Shown: positions 9,278 to 18,099 of the stretch, piece after piece
Position numbering within the stretch: the first letter of the stretch is position 1
How the letters are laid out: the number at the start of each line of letters is the position of its first letter
NCBI RefSeq assembly: GCF_018866325.1
Contig: NZ_CP076457.1
Coordinates: 4,561,001-4,625,000 of the forward strand
Direction: 5' to 3'
DNA length: 64,000 bases
Source: Streptomyces sp. YPW6
Lineage (GTDB): Bacteria > Actinomycetota > Actinomycetes > Streptomycetales > Streptomycetaceae
Translations under genes and position numbers: made by a program
Notes under the pieces: generated by a model
Seen by the model: only the letters and a program-made list of their open reading frames with translations
Database searches by the model: none
What the model was told of the DNA's origin: nothing

Positions 9278-9915
9278 ACATCGCGACCTGGCCGGTGACG
9301 CTGACCGACGGCGAGATCGTCCTGCGTCCGATGAAGATGCGCGACCAGCGGGTCTGGCGCGAGGTCAACCGGCGCAACCGCGACTGGCTGCGCCCCTGGG
9401 AGGCCACCGTCCCGCCACCCGCCCCCGGCGGCCCGGTCGCGCAGCGCCCCACCTACCGGCAGATGGTCCGCCACCTGCGCTCCGAGGCGAACGCGGGGCG
9501 GATGCTGCCGTTCGCCATCGAGTACGAGGGCCGGCTGGTCGGCCAGCTCACGGTCGCGGGCATCACCTGGGGCTCGATGTGTTCCGGTCATATCGGCTAC
9601 TGGGTGGACCGGAGCGTCGCGGGGCGGGGCGTCATGCCGACGGCGGTGGCGCTCGCGGTGGACCACTGCTTCCGCACGGTGGGCCTGCACCGGATCGAGG
9701 TCTGTATTCGCCCGGAGAACGCTCCCAGCCGCAGGGTGGTGGAGAAACTCGGATTCCGCTCGGAAGGCGTGCGCCCGCGCTATCTCCACATCGACGGCGC
9801 CTGGCGCGATCACCTGATCTTCGCCCTCACCGCCGAGGAAGTGCCCGAGGGGATGATCCGGCGCTGGCGCCGGTCGCGGCCCGTGACGCCGGAAGGCCCC
9901 GGACCGACCGGGTAA
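9274..9915 (+). CDS. GNAT N-acetyltransferase, RimJ/RimL-like
   Basis: About 213 residues from CTG 9274. The GNAT core is visible: GYWVDRSVAGRGVMPTAVAL is the acetyl-CoA pyrophosphate loop, and HRIEVCIRPENAPSRRVVEKLG is the second typical block of RimJ/RimL alanine N-acetyltransferase relatives. The substrate is unknown. The start is uncertain. CTG 9274 overlaps the mogA stop and has GGGGAG 6 nt upstream, while GTG 9295 lacks a ribosome-binding site. It is probably the last gene of the moeA group. Confidence 0.85.
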   Translation: MNIATWPVTLTDGEIVLRPMKMRDQRVWREVNRRNRDWLRPWEATVPPPAPGGPVAQRPTYRQMVRHLRSEANAGRMLPFAIEYEGRLVGQLTVAGITWGSMCSGHIGYWVDRSVAGRGVMPTAVALAVDHCFRTVGLHRIEVCIRPENAPSRRVVEKLGFRSEGVRPRYLHIDGAWRDHLIFALTAEEVPEGMIRRWRRSRPVTPEGPGPTG

Positions 9916-10081
9916 ATAAAATAAGTGTTCGAATTTGATCGCCGGGTGACCGCGTCCGAAAGGACTATCGGCGTCTGCTGATCCGAACAATCACAAAAAA
10001 AGTCCGTGATATCAGCCGGATCGTGCGACACACCGGGCCAATTGGCGGATCCTTCCGCGCAAACCCCTCTACGGTGTGACC

Positions 10082-11308
10082 GTGAGCAGCAGCGGCCTCA
10101 TCTACGCAGTCATCGTCGGGGCCTGGGCCGCCTACTTGGTGCCGATGTGGCTCCGCAGGCAGGACGAGCTCAATGAAGCACGTCCGACGGAACGCTTCAG
10201 CACCGCCATCCGGCTGCTGTCCGGCCGGGCGGCGATGGAGCGCCGTTACGCCAAGGAGCTGCGGGAGCGCACCGCCGAGGAGGCGGGGCCCGAGGTCGAC
10301 CCGGACCGGGAAACGGACCGTATGGAGTCCGTGGACGTCCGGGCCTTTGCCGCGCCTCCGGCGCACACGGAAGCCCGGCTTGGCGACCCGGCGCACGCGC
10401 CTGAGCGCACCCCGGGGCACCATGCGTCCGACCGTGCGGCGCACGACCGCCGCCCGGCGCCTCAGCCTCCGGACCGCCGGCACCCGGACCGCCCGGCGCA
10501 CGAGCGCCGGTCCGGCGAGCGCCCGGCGGAGAAGGTGCCCCCCGCCCGGCGGCGCCCGCGCTCCGGTGCGGCCGACGCCGAACGGGCCCGGCGCGCCCAG
10601 CGCTCCCAGGTCCTGGCGCGGCGCAGGCGGACCACCATCGTCCTCTTCCTGGCCTTCACGCTCGGCGCGATCGTCGCGGCGGTCGGCGGCCTCGGCTTCC
10701 TCTGGGCCCCCGCGGTGCCGGCCGTGCTGCTGAGCACGTACATCGTCCATCTGCGGGCCCAGGAGCGCAGGCGGTTCGCCTTCACGATGGACCGCCGCCG
10801 GGCCGAGGACGCGGCACAGCGGCTGCGGGAGAACCGCCCGCGCCGGAACCAGCCCGCGGCCTCCGATCCGGCCGAGCCGGACGACGACTCCGAACCGCAC
10901 CGCGCCGAGCCGGAACCCACCCCGACGGTCTCCCCCCAGGAGGCCGGCCGCCGCGCGCTGGTCGAGCAGACGGACCACGCGGAGTGGGTGGACCAGCAGC
11001 GCGAACGCGGCCGCGCCCAGGGCGACAGCTGGGAGCCCGTTCCCGTACCGCTGCCCACCTATGTCACCGCGCCCGTCGCCCCCCGGGCCACGGGCGGTGT
11101 GGAGGTCGGCGACCCGGAGACCTGGAGCGCGGCCCGCTCCAGCACCGCCGAGCCCACCCAGACGGGCACGTCGCACCCGACGGCCCCCGCGGTCGACCCG
11201 GCCCCGCGCCAGCGCACGAACCAGTCCCGCCGCAACCGCGACCGGGGCCGGACCCCGCTCTTCGACCAGTACGACGACGAGGGCCGGCCGCGCGCGGCCA
11301 ATGAGTGA
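10082..11308 (+). CDS. Actinobacterial membrane protein, possibly SepX-like
   Basis: 408 residues. A first membrane helix is at residues 4-22 (GLIYAVIVGAWAAYLVPMW). A long charged region rich in Arg, Pro and His follows. A helical hairpin is near residues 184-225 (TIVLFLAFTLGAIVAAVGGL, then FLWAPAVPAVLLSTYIVHL), and the hydrophilic tail is disordered. The conserved N-terminus (RRQDELNEARPTERFSTAIR) is shared by Streptomyces proteins. The layout recalls the Streptomyces divisome protein SepX, but this is recollection of the family and not proof. GTG 10082 is chosen; GTG 10076 is an in-frame alternative. The upstream 166 bp are AT-rich (TAAATAAAATAAG) and probably hold its promoter. Confidence 0.7.
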   Translation: MSSSGLIYAVIVGAWAAYLVPMWLRRQDELNEARPTERFSTAIRLLSGRAAMERRYAKELRERTAEEAGPEVDPDRETDRMESVDVRAFAAPPAHTEARLGDPAHAPERTPGHHASDRAAHDRRPAPQPPDRRHPDRPAHERRSGERPAEKVPPARRRPRSGAADAERARRAQRSQVLARRRRTTIVLFLAFTLGAIVAAVGGLGFLWAPAVPAVLLSTYIVHLRAQERRRFAFTMDRRRAEDAAQRLRENRPRRNQPAASDPAEPDDDSEPHRAEPEPTPTVSPQEAGRRALVEQTDHAEWVDQQRERGRAQGDSWEPVPVPLPTYVTAPVAPRATGGVEVGDPETWSAARSSTAEPTQTGTSHPTAPAVDPAPRQRTNQSRRNRDRGRTPLFDQYDDEGRPRAANE

Positions 11309-11309
11309 G

Positions 11310-11332
11310 GCCCCCCGGCGGCGCCGGGGGGC
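11310..11332 (+). terminator. GC hairpin terminator
   Basis: A perfect 9-bp GC stem (11310-11318 with 11324-11332) lies directly after the stop codon of the membrane-protein gene, as expected for an intrinsic terminator in a high-GC actinobacterium. Confidence 0.6.
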
Positions 11333-11396
11333 GCTCGGAAACCCGGCACCGCTGACCAGCGGAGGAACGGATTTCCAAGCACCCCTGTGAGGGTGC

Positions 11397-11402
11397 TAGA
11401 GT
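11397..11402 (+). promoter_or_regulatory. Possible -10 element for tRNA-Ala
   Basis: TAGAGT, 14 nt upstream of the tRNA 5' end, resembles the SigA-type -10 consensus TANNNT. No clear -35 is seen. Confidence 0.4.
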
Positions 11403-11416
11403 TTCACACGTCGCAA

Positions 11417-11490
11417 GGGCCTGTGGCGCAGTCTGGTAGCGCACCTCGTTCGCATCGAGGGGGTCTGGGGTTCAAATCCCCACAGGTCCA
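11417..11490 (+). tRNA. tRNA-Ala(CGC)
   Basis: 74 nt with a full cloverleaf. The acceptor arms gggcctg and caggtcc pair with one G-U. The D stem is gcgc/gcgc. The anticodon stem cctcg/cgagg encloses loop ttcgcat with anticodon CGC. The T stem tgggg/cccca has a ttcaaat loop and the discriminator base is A. The 3' CCA is not encoded. It reads GCG codons, common in this genome. No prophage is inserted here. Confidence 0.95.
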
Positions 11491-11530
11491 CAAACGACAG
11501 TTCGCGAGTAGCTCTCGAGAACGGTGACGA

Positions 11531-11562
11531 GATCCCGTCCGATCGAAAGATCGGGCGGGATC
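11531..11562 (+). terminator. Strong hairpin terminator after tRNA-Ala
   Basis: A 14-bp stem with one G-U wobble closes a GAAA tetraloop (arms 11531-11544 and 11549-11562) 40 nt after the tRNA. This is a likely transcription end, although no long T-run follows. Confidence 0.75.
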
Positions 11563-11743
11563 TTCGTCGTTGAGGGGCCGCTCGGTGCCTGTCCGGCGTG
11601 GGGGACGGCGGCGTAGCGGATCCGGCGGGGTGCCGGGGCGTCAACCCTCCTCACCCTCTCGACCGTCGTCGAGCAGGGCCCCTTCCTCGCGGAACGGGGC
11701 AGCCTCAGCCCGCGGTGCCGGTGCGGGCCCCCTGACGGCCTCG

Positions 11744-12625
11744 TCAGGCGGTGTGGGACACCACGGCGTCGATGAGGTCCGGCCACAGCTCCCGGGGGCG
11801 GTCGTGGCCCATGTCGGGGACCAGGAGAAGTTCCGCACCGGGCACGAGCTCCGCGGTGCGCCTTCCGCCACTGGGGTCGATCAGTGTGTCGTCCAGGCCG
11901 TGGATCACCAGTGTGGGCACCCGCAGTTCACGGAGCGCGTCCGCGCGTGAACCGCTGAGGACCATTGCGCCGAGTTGCCGTCCGATCCCCGCGGGGTAGT
12001 ACGCGCGGTCGTAGCTCGCGGCGGCCAGCTCGCGCAACGCCGCCGCGTCGCCGTAGCGTTGGGAAGCCCACGCCAGCTCCTTCTCCGCCGCCGCGACGTA
12101 CCCCGCGCGGTCCGCCGGCTTCGGGGCGAACAGCACCGCCTGGGCCTCCGGGCTGGACTGGCCGTATGCGCTCTCGCCGGTCGAGGACATCATCGACGTC
12201 AGGGTCAGCACCCGTTCCGGGAAGGAGAGGGCCATCGTCTGGGCGATCATCCCGCCCATCGAGGCCCCGACGACGTGGGCGCGTTCGATGCCGAGCGCGG
12301 TGAGCAGACCCAGTCCGTCATCAGCCATGTCGCGAAGCCGATAGGGAACCATCGCGAGCGCGGCGGGAATGTCACCCGAGCTGACGGCGGCGATGAACCT
12401 GCCCATGTCGACTGGGTGTTCGTCGAACTTCGTGGACAGTCCGCAGTCGCGGTTGTCGTAGCGGATCACATATCGGCCGCGGTCCGCCAGCGCCCGGCAG
12501 AAGTCCTCGTGCCAGGCAAGCATCTGCGCACCGAAACCCATCACGAGCAGGACGGGCGGATCCCCGGGGTCGCCGAAGCTCTCGTACGCGATGGACACAT
12601 CGGAAGACACGGCGACACTCGGCAT
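11744..12625 (-). CDS. Alpha/beta hydrolase
   Basis: 293 residues, complete alpha/beta-hydrolase fold. The oxyanion region is VLLVMGFGAQMLAWHEDF, the nucleophile elbow is VVGASMGGMIAQ (Ser near residue 115), the acid is in VIHGLDDTLIDPSGG, and the catalytic His is in VPDMGHDRP. It resembles esterase or enol-lactone-hydrolase types; the substrate is unknown. ATG 12625 has AGGA 7 nt upstream and is preferred to a start at 12718. Confidence 0.85.
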   Translation of the reverse strand: MPSVAVSSDVSIAYESFGDPGDPPVLLVMGFGAQMLAWHEDFCRALADRGRYVIRYDNRDCGLSTKFDEHPVDMGRFIAAVSSGDIPAALAMVPYRLRDMADDGLGLLTALGIERAHVVGASMGGMIAQTMALSFPERVLTLTSMMSSTGESAYGQSSPEAQAVLFAPKPADRAGYVAAAEKELAWASQRYGDAAALRELAAASYDRAYYPAGIGRQLGAMVLSGSRADALRELRVPTLVIHGLDDTLIDPSGGRRTAELVPGAELLLVPDMGHDRPRELWPDLIDAVVSHTA

Positions 12626-13146
12626 AAGCGGATCCTGCCACGGGGTCGCCCACCGGGCGTAGCGATATATCCGGCGCGTGCCCCGCGCCTCTCCTGTGGC
12701 CATGGCCGTGCACGGCAACCCGGGGCGCGCAGGCGTTGTCGAGGAGTACGAGGAGTACGGGGCGGCGGGCCGGGAACTGCGGCCTGGAGCTCACGCCCGA
12801 CTGCCTGGTGCACGCCCACCCCTGCGGTGGGGACCGCGCGCCGCGGTGATCCGGATCGCTTCCCGCTCCCGGGCGCTCGACGAGCTGGAGCAGGCCGTCG
12901 AGAACGTTTCCGGTACTGCTCCCAACAGGCCGTCTTCTCTACAGTTCTCGGCCAGTTCTGTAGAAAAGACCCCCACCGCCACTTCTTGTCGCGGGAGTTC
13001 CGGCTGCGCCAGAGTTCGAGGCGCGGCGACAGGAACATGTCATCGCCGCCGGGCAGTGTCCATGGAACACACCGCGCTTCCCCAGGCGCGGTGTGGCCAC
13101 CCCCCCCCATTGTCTGGACGCTCGCCTGCGTAGCGGAAGGAATCGC
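12626..13146. other. 521-bp intergenic region with no supported gene
   Basis: No frame here gives a recognisable protein. One + frame (12678-13133) is open but has irregular composition and no ribosome-binding site. Short coding-like pieces in two frames (for example SRSRALDELEQAVEN near 12880) might be the remains of a decayed gene, but this is weak. An inverted repeat tctacag/ctgtaga (12938-12944 and 12958-12964) could be an operator upstream of the protease gene. Confidence 0.4.
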
Positions 13147-14367
13147 GTGAAGCACGGAAAGAAGAACGCGCGCAGATACATCGTGGCCGCCTCGATCGGC
13201 GCCCTCCTGTCGGCCGGAGTCGCCACAGGGGCCTACGCCGGTACGGTGGGTGAGCCCTCGGCCCCCGCGGCGGCGCCGGCGTACCAGCCGGAGATGGTCA
13301 AGGCGCTCGCCGCGACCCTGGGCGTCAGCGAGAAGGCCGCCGTCGAGCGGCTGGACCGTGAGGCCGAGCAGCAGGACCGGTTCGCGCAGCTGCGGAAGGA
13401 CCGGGTCGACACGCTCGGGGCCTTCTTCGCCAAGGACGGTTCGCTGGTCGTCAACGCCGCCGACGCCGAGGCGGCGAAGAACGTCCGGGCCGCGGGTCTG
13501 AAGGTCCGGGTGCCCGAGCGCGGCGAGAGCGAACTCGACCGCATCAAGGCGCAGCTCGACGCCAAGGCGCTCAAGAGCGCCCCGGCCGGCGTCTCCGCCT
13601 GGTCCGTCGACCTCGCGTCGGACACCGTGACCGTCGAGGTCAACGGCGCCACGGACGCCGCCACCCGCGGCTTCCTCAAGGCCGCGCAGAGCAACGGCGA
13701 CGCCGTGCGCGTGGTCAAGGGGCAGGAGAAGCTGGAGACCCAGGCCGTCGTTCCGCCCGGCAGCCGGATGACCTTCAACGGCTACCTCTGCTCCGTCGGG
13801 TACGGCGCCCAGGACCGCAACGGCCGGCAGGTGCTCGTGACCGCCGGGCACTGCATCGAGGATCTGCCCGAACTGGCTTACAACGGGACCCGTTTCGCCA
13901 AGGGCACCCACACCCGGTTCGCGCTCGGCACCCGCAGTGTCGACATGGGCATCGCGGCCGTCGACGCCGGCAACTCCATCGGCCTCGACATCACCACGTA
14001 CGGCAAGGCGGGCACCGTCCCGGTCCGGGGCAGCAAGCGGGCCCCCTCCGGTGCGGCGCTGTGCAAGTCGGGCCAGACCACCGGCTGGACCTGCGGCAAG
14101 GTCGGCTCGTACAACGTCAGCGTCACCTACAGCGACCAGAACGGCGGGCCCGACACCGTCGTGACCGGTCTCGCCAGCTCCTCCGTCTGCACCCAGGGCG
14201 GCGACAGCGGCGGGGCGTACGTCTCCGGGGACCAGGCCCAGGGCATGACCTCCGGCGGACCGATCGGCCAGCGGTGCACCGGCCGGGTCAACTCGCGCGG
14301 CTCGTCGTACTTCCAGCCGCTCGACGACGCCCTCGCCTACTACGGGCTGACGCTCAACACCAAGTAG
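13147..14367 (+). CDS. Secreted S1 serine protease, streptogrisin/alpha-lytic type
   Basis: 406 residues. A signal peptide (residues 1-30: KHGKKN...VAASIGALLSAGVATGAYA) leads into an alpha-lytic-type propeptide (about residues 40-195, with AATLGVSEKAAVERLDREAE), which folds the mature enzyme and is then removed. The mature domain carries the triad His in VTAGHC, Asp in SVDMGIAAVD and Ser in TQGGDSGGAYV. Cysteines are spaced for the usual disulfides. It is expected to be exported by Sec or Tat and to act on extracellular protein. GTG 13147 has GGAAGGA just upstream. A terminator follows the stop. Confidence 0.92.
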   Translation: MKHGKKNARRYIVAASIGALLSAGVATGAYAGTVGEPSAPAAAPAYQPEMVKALAATLGVSEKAAVERLDREAEQQDRFAQLRKDRVDTLGAFFAKDGSLVVNAADAEAAKNVRAAGLKVRVPERGESELDRIKAQLDAKALKSAPAGVSAWSVDLASDTVTVEVNGATDAATRGFLKAAQSNGDAVRVVKGQEKLETQAVVPPGSRMTFNGYLCSVGYGAQDRNGRQVLVTAGHCIEDLPELAYNGTRFAKGTHTRFALGTRSVDMGIAAVDAGNSIGLDITTYGKAGTVPVRGSKRAPSGAALCKSGQTTGWTCGKVGSYNVSVTYSDQNGGPDTVVTGLASSSVCTQGGDSGGAYVSGDQAQGMTSGGPIGQRCTGRVNSRGSSYFQPLDDALAYYGLTLNTK

Positions 14368-14412
14368 TCCCTCCGCGGCAACGGACCGGCAGACAAGGCC
14401 ACCCCCCAGACG

Positions 14413-14447
14413 CGGGAGACCGTCCACTCATCCTGGGCGGTCTCCCG
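14413..14447. terminator. Bidirectional terminator, protease / XRE regulator
   Basis: A perfect 10-bp stem (14413-14422 with 14438-14447) lies 45 bp after the protease stop. It overlaps the end of the convergent XRE gene, so it can stop transcripts from both sides. Confidence 0.65.
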
Positions 14448-15705
14448 TTCTCCACGTTCCCGGACCGTCCGGACCGCCTGGGCCGTCCGGACCGCCTGGG
14501 CCGTCCGGACCGCCTGGACGGGCCGTCCCGCCCGGACCGCCTGTACCACCCGGGCCGTCCGCTCCGTACTCCCACGCCACCCCGTGGACGCCGGGTTTGC
14601 ACCGGGAGGTGAGCACATGGACGTCGTGCGCCTCGCTCAGCGGAATGCGACGGCGGCCGCGCGGTGGGGCGCCGACCTTCTCCCGGACGTAGCGGTGGCA
14701 GTCCACCGGCAGGGCGCCGGGGTGGAAGAAGACCTGCTGGAGGTATTCGTGGAGGTTCGTCCGCGACCAGCGTTCGTAGTGCGTGGCCGGGGTCTCCGAG
14801 GGGCTCACCTCGACGGCGTAACTCACCACCGTGGTGTCCAGCTTGGCCAGTTCCCGGCCGAAGCGGATCTCCATCACCAGGGACTTGAGCCCCTTCAGGT
14901 ACGTGGCCTCCGCCAGGCGGCCGCAGGTGACCCTGATGTCGACGGGTTCGGCCGCCTCGTCGTCGAAGCTGAGGACGAAGACCGCCCGGTCGGCCCCGGC
15001 CCGCTTGGCCCGCAGGACGTTCGTGGTGGAGATCCCGCTCAGCGTGCCGCTCTCGCCGACCCTGACGATGTCGTGGACCATCAGCGAACTGGTCTCCTGG
15101 TTGAAGTGGCGGAAGCGCGCGCCGAGCGCCTTCTCCACCACCGAGTCCTCGCCGAGGATCTGGAGCGCCGCCCCTTCCGCGTCGGGCGGAGTGGTCCGGC
15201 CGCGCGGGCGGCGCGGGCCGAGCAGCGAACGCAGGGACCCGGCGGGCAGCTCCAGGATCTCCTCCAGCACGTCCACGGCCCGGAGGGAACGCGCCCGTTC
15301 GGGCTGGCTGCGGCCGCGCTGCCAGCTGCTCAGGGTGGCCTGGCTGATGGTGATGCCGCGCACCCTGAGCCGTTCGCTCACCCGCTCCAGGGAGAGCCCG
15401 CGGCGGTTCAGCGCCTCCCGCAGGACCCCGGGGAAGGTGTCCGCGCCGGTCGCCGCCGCGTGCAGGGCCGAGGTGGTGATGGCCTCGCCCGTCCGCGCCG
15501 CGGTGGCGTGCGCCTCGGTGTGCTGCGCCGGAAGCGGGCGCGGTGCGGTGGCCCGGGGGCCCGTGGCCCGCGGATCCGTGGCCTGCGCACCGGTGGAGCC
15601 CGGGGCCGCGGTCCGCGCTCCGGTGGTGCGAGGGGCCGTGGTCCGCGCTCCGGTGGAGCCCGGACCGGTGGCCTGCGCCTCGTCGGTGTCCGTGTCGCTC
15701 GACAT
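14428..15705 (-). CDS. XRE-family regulator with repeat-rich tails
   Basis: 425 residues. Residues 1-70 are a low-complexity Thr/Ala/Pro/Gly repeat (TGARTTAPRTTGARTAAPG). A helix-turn-helix follows at about residues 85-135 (LREALNRRGLSLERVSERLR, then ITISQATLSSWQRGRSQPE). The large middle part (GLKSLVMEIRFGRELAKLDT, HYERWSRTNLHEYLQQVFF) matches no fold I recognise. The last ~25 residues are a collagen-like GGPDGP repeat. ATG 15705 is preceded by GGGGAG. It is divergent from the ECF sigma gene, which suggests linked regulation. Its ligand or partner is unknown. Confidence 0.75.
   Translation of the reverse strand: MSSDTDTDEAQATGPGSTGARTTAPRTTGARTAAPGSTGAQATDPRATGPRATAPRPLPAQHTEAHATAARTGEAITTSALHAAATGADTFPGVLREALNRRGLSLERVSERLRVRGITISQATLSSWQRGRSQPERARSLRAVDVLEEILELPAGSLRSLLGPRRPRGRTTPPDAEGAALQILGEDSVVEKALGARFRHFNQETSSLMVHDIVRVGESGTLSGISTTNVLRAKRAGADRAVFVLSFDDEAAEPVDIRVTCGRLAEATYLKGLKSLVMEIRFGRELAKLDTTVVSYAVEVSPSETPATHYERWSRTNLHEYLQQVFFHPGALPVDCHRYVREKVGAPPRGRRRIPLSEAHDVHVLTSRCKPGVHGVAWEYGADGPGGTGGPGGTARPGGPDGPGGPDGPGGPDGPGTWRTGDRPG
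14465..14518. repeat. Three 18-bp tandem repeats inside the XRE gene
   Basis: Units at 14465-14482, 14483-14500 and 14501-14518 are identical apart from the final base. They encode the Gly-Pro-Asp-rich C-terminal tail, a probable slippage-prone tract. Confidence 0.85.
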
Positions 15706-15853
15706 GTCTCTCCCCGCTCCCGCACTCTCCCGGCGGGACTGCCTGCCGGCCCCCGCATACTGGTTGACCACCGGACGGGGGACGGATAACAAAACCCCCA
15801 GGGGTGATCCGGCCCACATTCCGGTGGCGAACCGAACGAAGGGCGTGGACGGC

Positions 15854-17359
15854 GTGGACAGCACCGCTCTGGTCATCGCGGCGAGGAACGGCGACCGGGC
15901 CGCCGGGGAGCGGCTGGCCGCCCAGTACCTCCCGCTGGTCTACAACGTCGTCGGCCGCGCCCTCAACGGCCACCCCGACGTGGACGACGTGGTGCAGGAG
16001 ACCATGCTCCGGGCGCTCTCCGGTCTGCCCGCCCTGCGCGATCCGGCCCGCTTCCGCTCCTGGCTCGTCGCCATCGCCATGAACCAGGTCCGCAGCCGCT
16101 GGTCCCACCTCGGCCACCGCCCCGCCCCGCTGGAGGAGACCAACGACCCGGCCGACCCCGCCGCCGACTTCGTCGATCTGACGATCCTGCGCCTGGAACT
16201 CTCCGGGCAGCGGCGCGAGACCGCCGAGGCGACCCGCTGGCTGGACGACGCCGAGCGCGACGTGCTGTCCCTGTGGTGGCTGGAGACGACCGGCGACCTC
16301 ACCCGGTCCGAGCTGGCCGAGGCGCTCGGCCTCTCCCCGCAGCACGCCGCCGTCCGCGTCCAGCGGGTGAAGAACCAGCTCGATGTCGGCCGTACGGTCG
16401 TCCGGGCCCTGGCCGCCGACCCCCGCTGCCCGGCCCTGGCGGACCTGCTCGGCGACTGGGACGGCACGGCGACGCCGCTGTGGCGCAAGCGGATCGCCCG
16501 CCATGTCCGGGGCTGCGCCTCCTGCTCCGCCGGGAGTACGGGACTGGTTCCGGCGGAGGGCCTGCTCTCCGGGCTCGCGCTCGTGGTGCCGCTCTACGAC
16601 AGCGGGCAGCAGGTGGCGGCGGCCGTCGCCTCATCGGCCGCCCCGGCCACCGCCGCCGCGTCCCCGGGCGCGGCCCACGCCGCCCCGGCCGCCTTCTCGG
16701 CCGGGAAGGCGGCCGGGCTGATAGCCGGGGCGGCCGCCGTGACCGCCCTCGCCGTACTGATCTGGCCCTCCACCCCGGCCCAGCCCGAGGCCCGGGGTGG
16801 CGGTGTCACCCACAGCCCCGCGCCCGCGCCCCCGGCCGTGACCGCCTCCGCCTCCGCCGGGCCGAGCCCCAGCCCCTCCGCGGTCCCGTCCACGCCCGCC
16901 CCGAGCCCGACCCCCGCCACCCGGCCGTCGGCCGTCCCCCCGTCACCTTCCGCCTCCCCCGCGCCGAAGCCGTCTCCCCGCCCGGACACCCGCGTGGTCA
17001 CCCGGGTCAACACCCTGCGCGCCGCGAACGGCTGCCCGGAGCTGGAGACCGATCCCCGGCTCACCGAGGTCGCCCAGCGGCACTCCGAGGACATGGCCGC
17101 GCGGAACTACTTCGGCCACACCGACTCCTCGGGCCGGGGCGCGGGCGACCGGGTCGGCGCCACCGGCTACGCCTGGTCGGCCGTCGGGGAGACCATCGCG
17201 ACCGGCATGAGCGATCCGGCGGCGGTCGTCGAGGAGTGGCGCAACAGCCCCGGCCGCGACGACGACATCTTCAACTGCGCCTTCGTCCACGTGGGCGTGG
17301 GCCTCGCCGACTCCCCGCGCGGCCCCTACTGGACCCAGGTGCTGGCCACCCCGAGGTGA
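15854..17359 (+). CDS. ECF sigma factor fused to zinc finger, membrane helix and CAP/SCP domain
   Basis: 501 residues. Sigma region 2 spans about 10-80 (HPDVDDVVQETMLRALSGLP, FRSWLVAIAMNQVRSRW). Region 4 spans about 130-178 (RSELAEALGLSPQHAAVRVQ). A ZAS-like motif HVRGCASC is at 217-224, a single membrane helix at about 285-304, then a Pro/Ser-rich stalk to 380 and a CAP/SCP domain at 381-501 (VNTLRAANGCPELETDPRLT, YFGHTDSSG). The sigma half would be cytoplasmic and the CAP half outside. This suggests a sigma factor with a built-in anti-sigma tether and sensor, released by proteolysis (inference). GTG 15854 is preferred to GTG 15845 from the AAGGG spacing. The divergent XRE gene may be its regulator. 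Confidence 0.88.
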   Translation: MDSTALVIAARNGDRAAGERLAAQYLPLVYNVVGRALNGHPDVDDVVQETMLRALSGLPALRDPARFRSWLVAIAMNQVRSRWSHLGHRPAPLEETNDPADPAADFVDLTILRLELSGQRRETAEATRWLDDAERDVLSLWWLETTGDLTRSELAEALGLSPQHAAVRVQRVKNQLDVGRTVVRALAADPRCPALADLLGDWDGTATPLWRKRIARHVRGCASCSAGSTGLVPAEGLLSGLALVVPLYDSGQQVAAAVASSAAPATAAASPGAAHAAPAAFSAGKAAGLIAGAAAVTALAVLIWPSTPAQPEARGGGVTHSPAPAPPAVTASASAGPSPSPSAVPSTPAPSPTPATRPSAVPPSPSASPAPKPSPRPDTRVVTRVNTLRAANGCPELETDPRLTEVAQRHSEDMAARNYFGHTDSSGRGAGDRVGATGYAWSAVGETIATGMSDPAAVVEEWRNSPGRDDDIFNCAFVHVGVGLADSPRGPYWTQVLATPR

Positions 17360-17403
17360 GCGGCCGGGCCGGTTGTCAGTGGCGGGTGCCAGACTCGGTC
17401 GGC

Positions 17404-17865
17404 ATGGACAACAGCGTGCAGCTCAGAGACGTCGTGCCCGAGGACCTGGAGGCCTTCCTCGCGTACGAGCACGATCCGGAGGCCGTCCGGCGGTCGCGGT
17501 TCGTTCCCCGGGAGCGGGACGCGTTCATGGCGCACTGGAGGACGCGGGTGCTGGGGGATCCCGCCAACTTCGTGCAGACGGTCGTCGTGGACGGGGAGAC
17601 CGCGGGGAGCATCGTCGCCTGGTGGGAGGGGGACCGGCGCTTCATCGGCTACTGGCTGGGCCGTGCGTACTGGGGCCGGGGCATCGGTACGCGGGCGCTG
17701 ACCGCGTTCCTGGAGCGGGAGACGGCCCGCCCGCTGTACGCGGACCCGGCGGCCGGCAACACCGGGTCGGTGCGCCTGCTGGAGAAGTGCGGGTTCACGG
17801 CGGCCGGCACGGTGCGGCACGGCGAGGAGGAGCATGTGCTCCTGGTGCTCGGCGGGGGTGCGTGA
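17404..17865 (+). CDS. GNAT N-acetyltransferase
   Basis: 153 residues. The acetyl-CoA motif is GYWLGRAYWGRGIGTRALTA (Gx-rich loop), followed by ADPAAGNTGSVRLLEKCGF, the usual C-terminal block. The N-terminal half (VQLRDVVPEDLEAFLAYEHD) also fits RimJ-like GNATs. The substrate is unknown. It starts 44 bp after the ECF gene and could be co-transcribed with it. Confidence 0.85.
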   Translation: MDNSVQLRDVVPEDLEAFLAYEHDPEAVRRSRFVPRERDAFMAHWRTRVLGDPANFVQTVVVDGETAGSIVAWWEGDRRFIGYWLGRAYWGRGIGTRALTAFLERETARPLYADPAAGNTGSVRLLEKCGFTAAGTVRHGEEEHVLLVLGGGA

Positions 17866-17952
17866 CCGGGCGTCCTGGAGGGGGATGCGTGACGGCCTGC
17901 GTGACCGGGCGCCCGGAGGCGGGGCGCGTGGCCGGCTGCGGCGCCCCGGGGC

Positions 17953-18002
17953 GCGCGATCTCCCTGCCGTCCGGGGTGCGCGATCTCCCTGCCGTCCGGG
18001 GC
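17953..18002. repeat. Two 25-bp tandem repeats
   Basis: Copies 17953-17977 and 17978-18002 differ at one base. They lie in a low-complexity GC-rich gap (17866-18099) between two convergent GNAT genes. Nothing else is recognisable in that gap. Confidence 0.85.
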
Positions 18003-18099
18003 GCATGATGCCCTCGGCGCCCGAGGCGGGCGACGCCCCGCGCGCCCGGAGCGGGTGACGGACCGCCCTGGCCCCGGCCGGGGCCAGGGCGGCCGGTTG

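Noticed and set aside
11417..11490. tRNA-Ala as the phage attachment site
   Set aside because: The tRNA is intact, 7 kb from the phage end, and the integrase is a serine recombinase. attL/attR fall in xthA.
12678..13133. A 151-codon + frame between hydrolase and protease
   Set aside because: No ribosome-binding site, no recognisable pattern, irregular composition and overlap with the protease start region.
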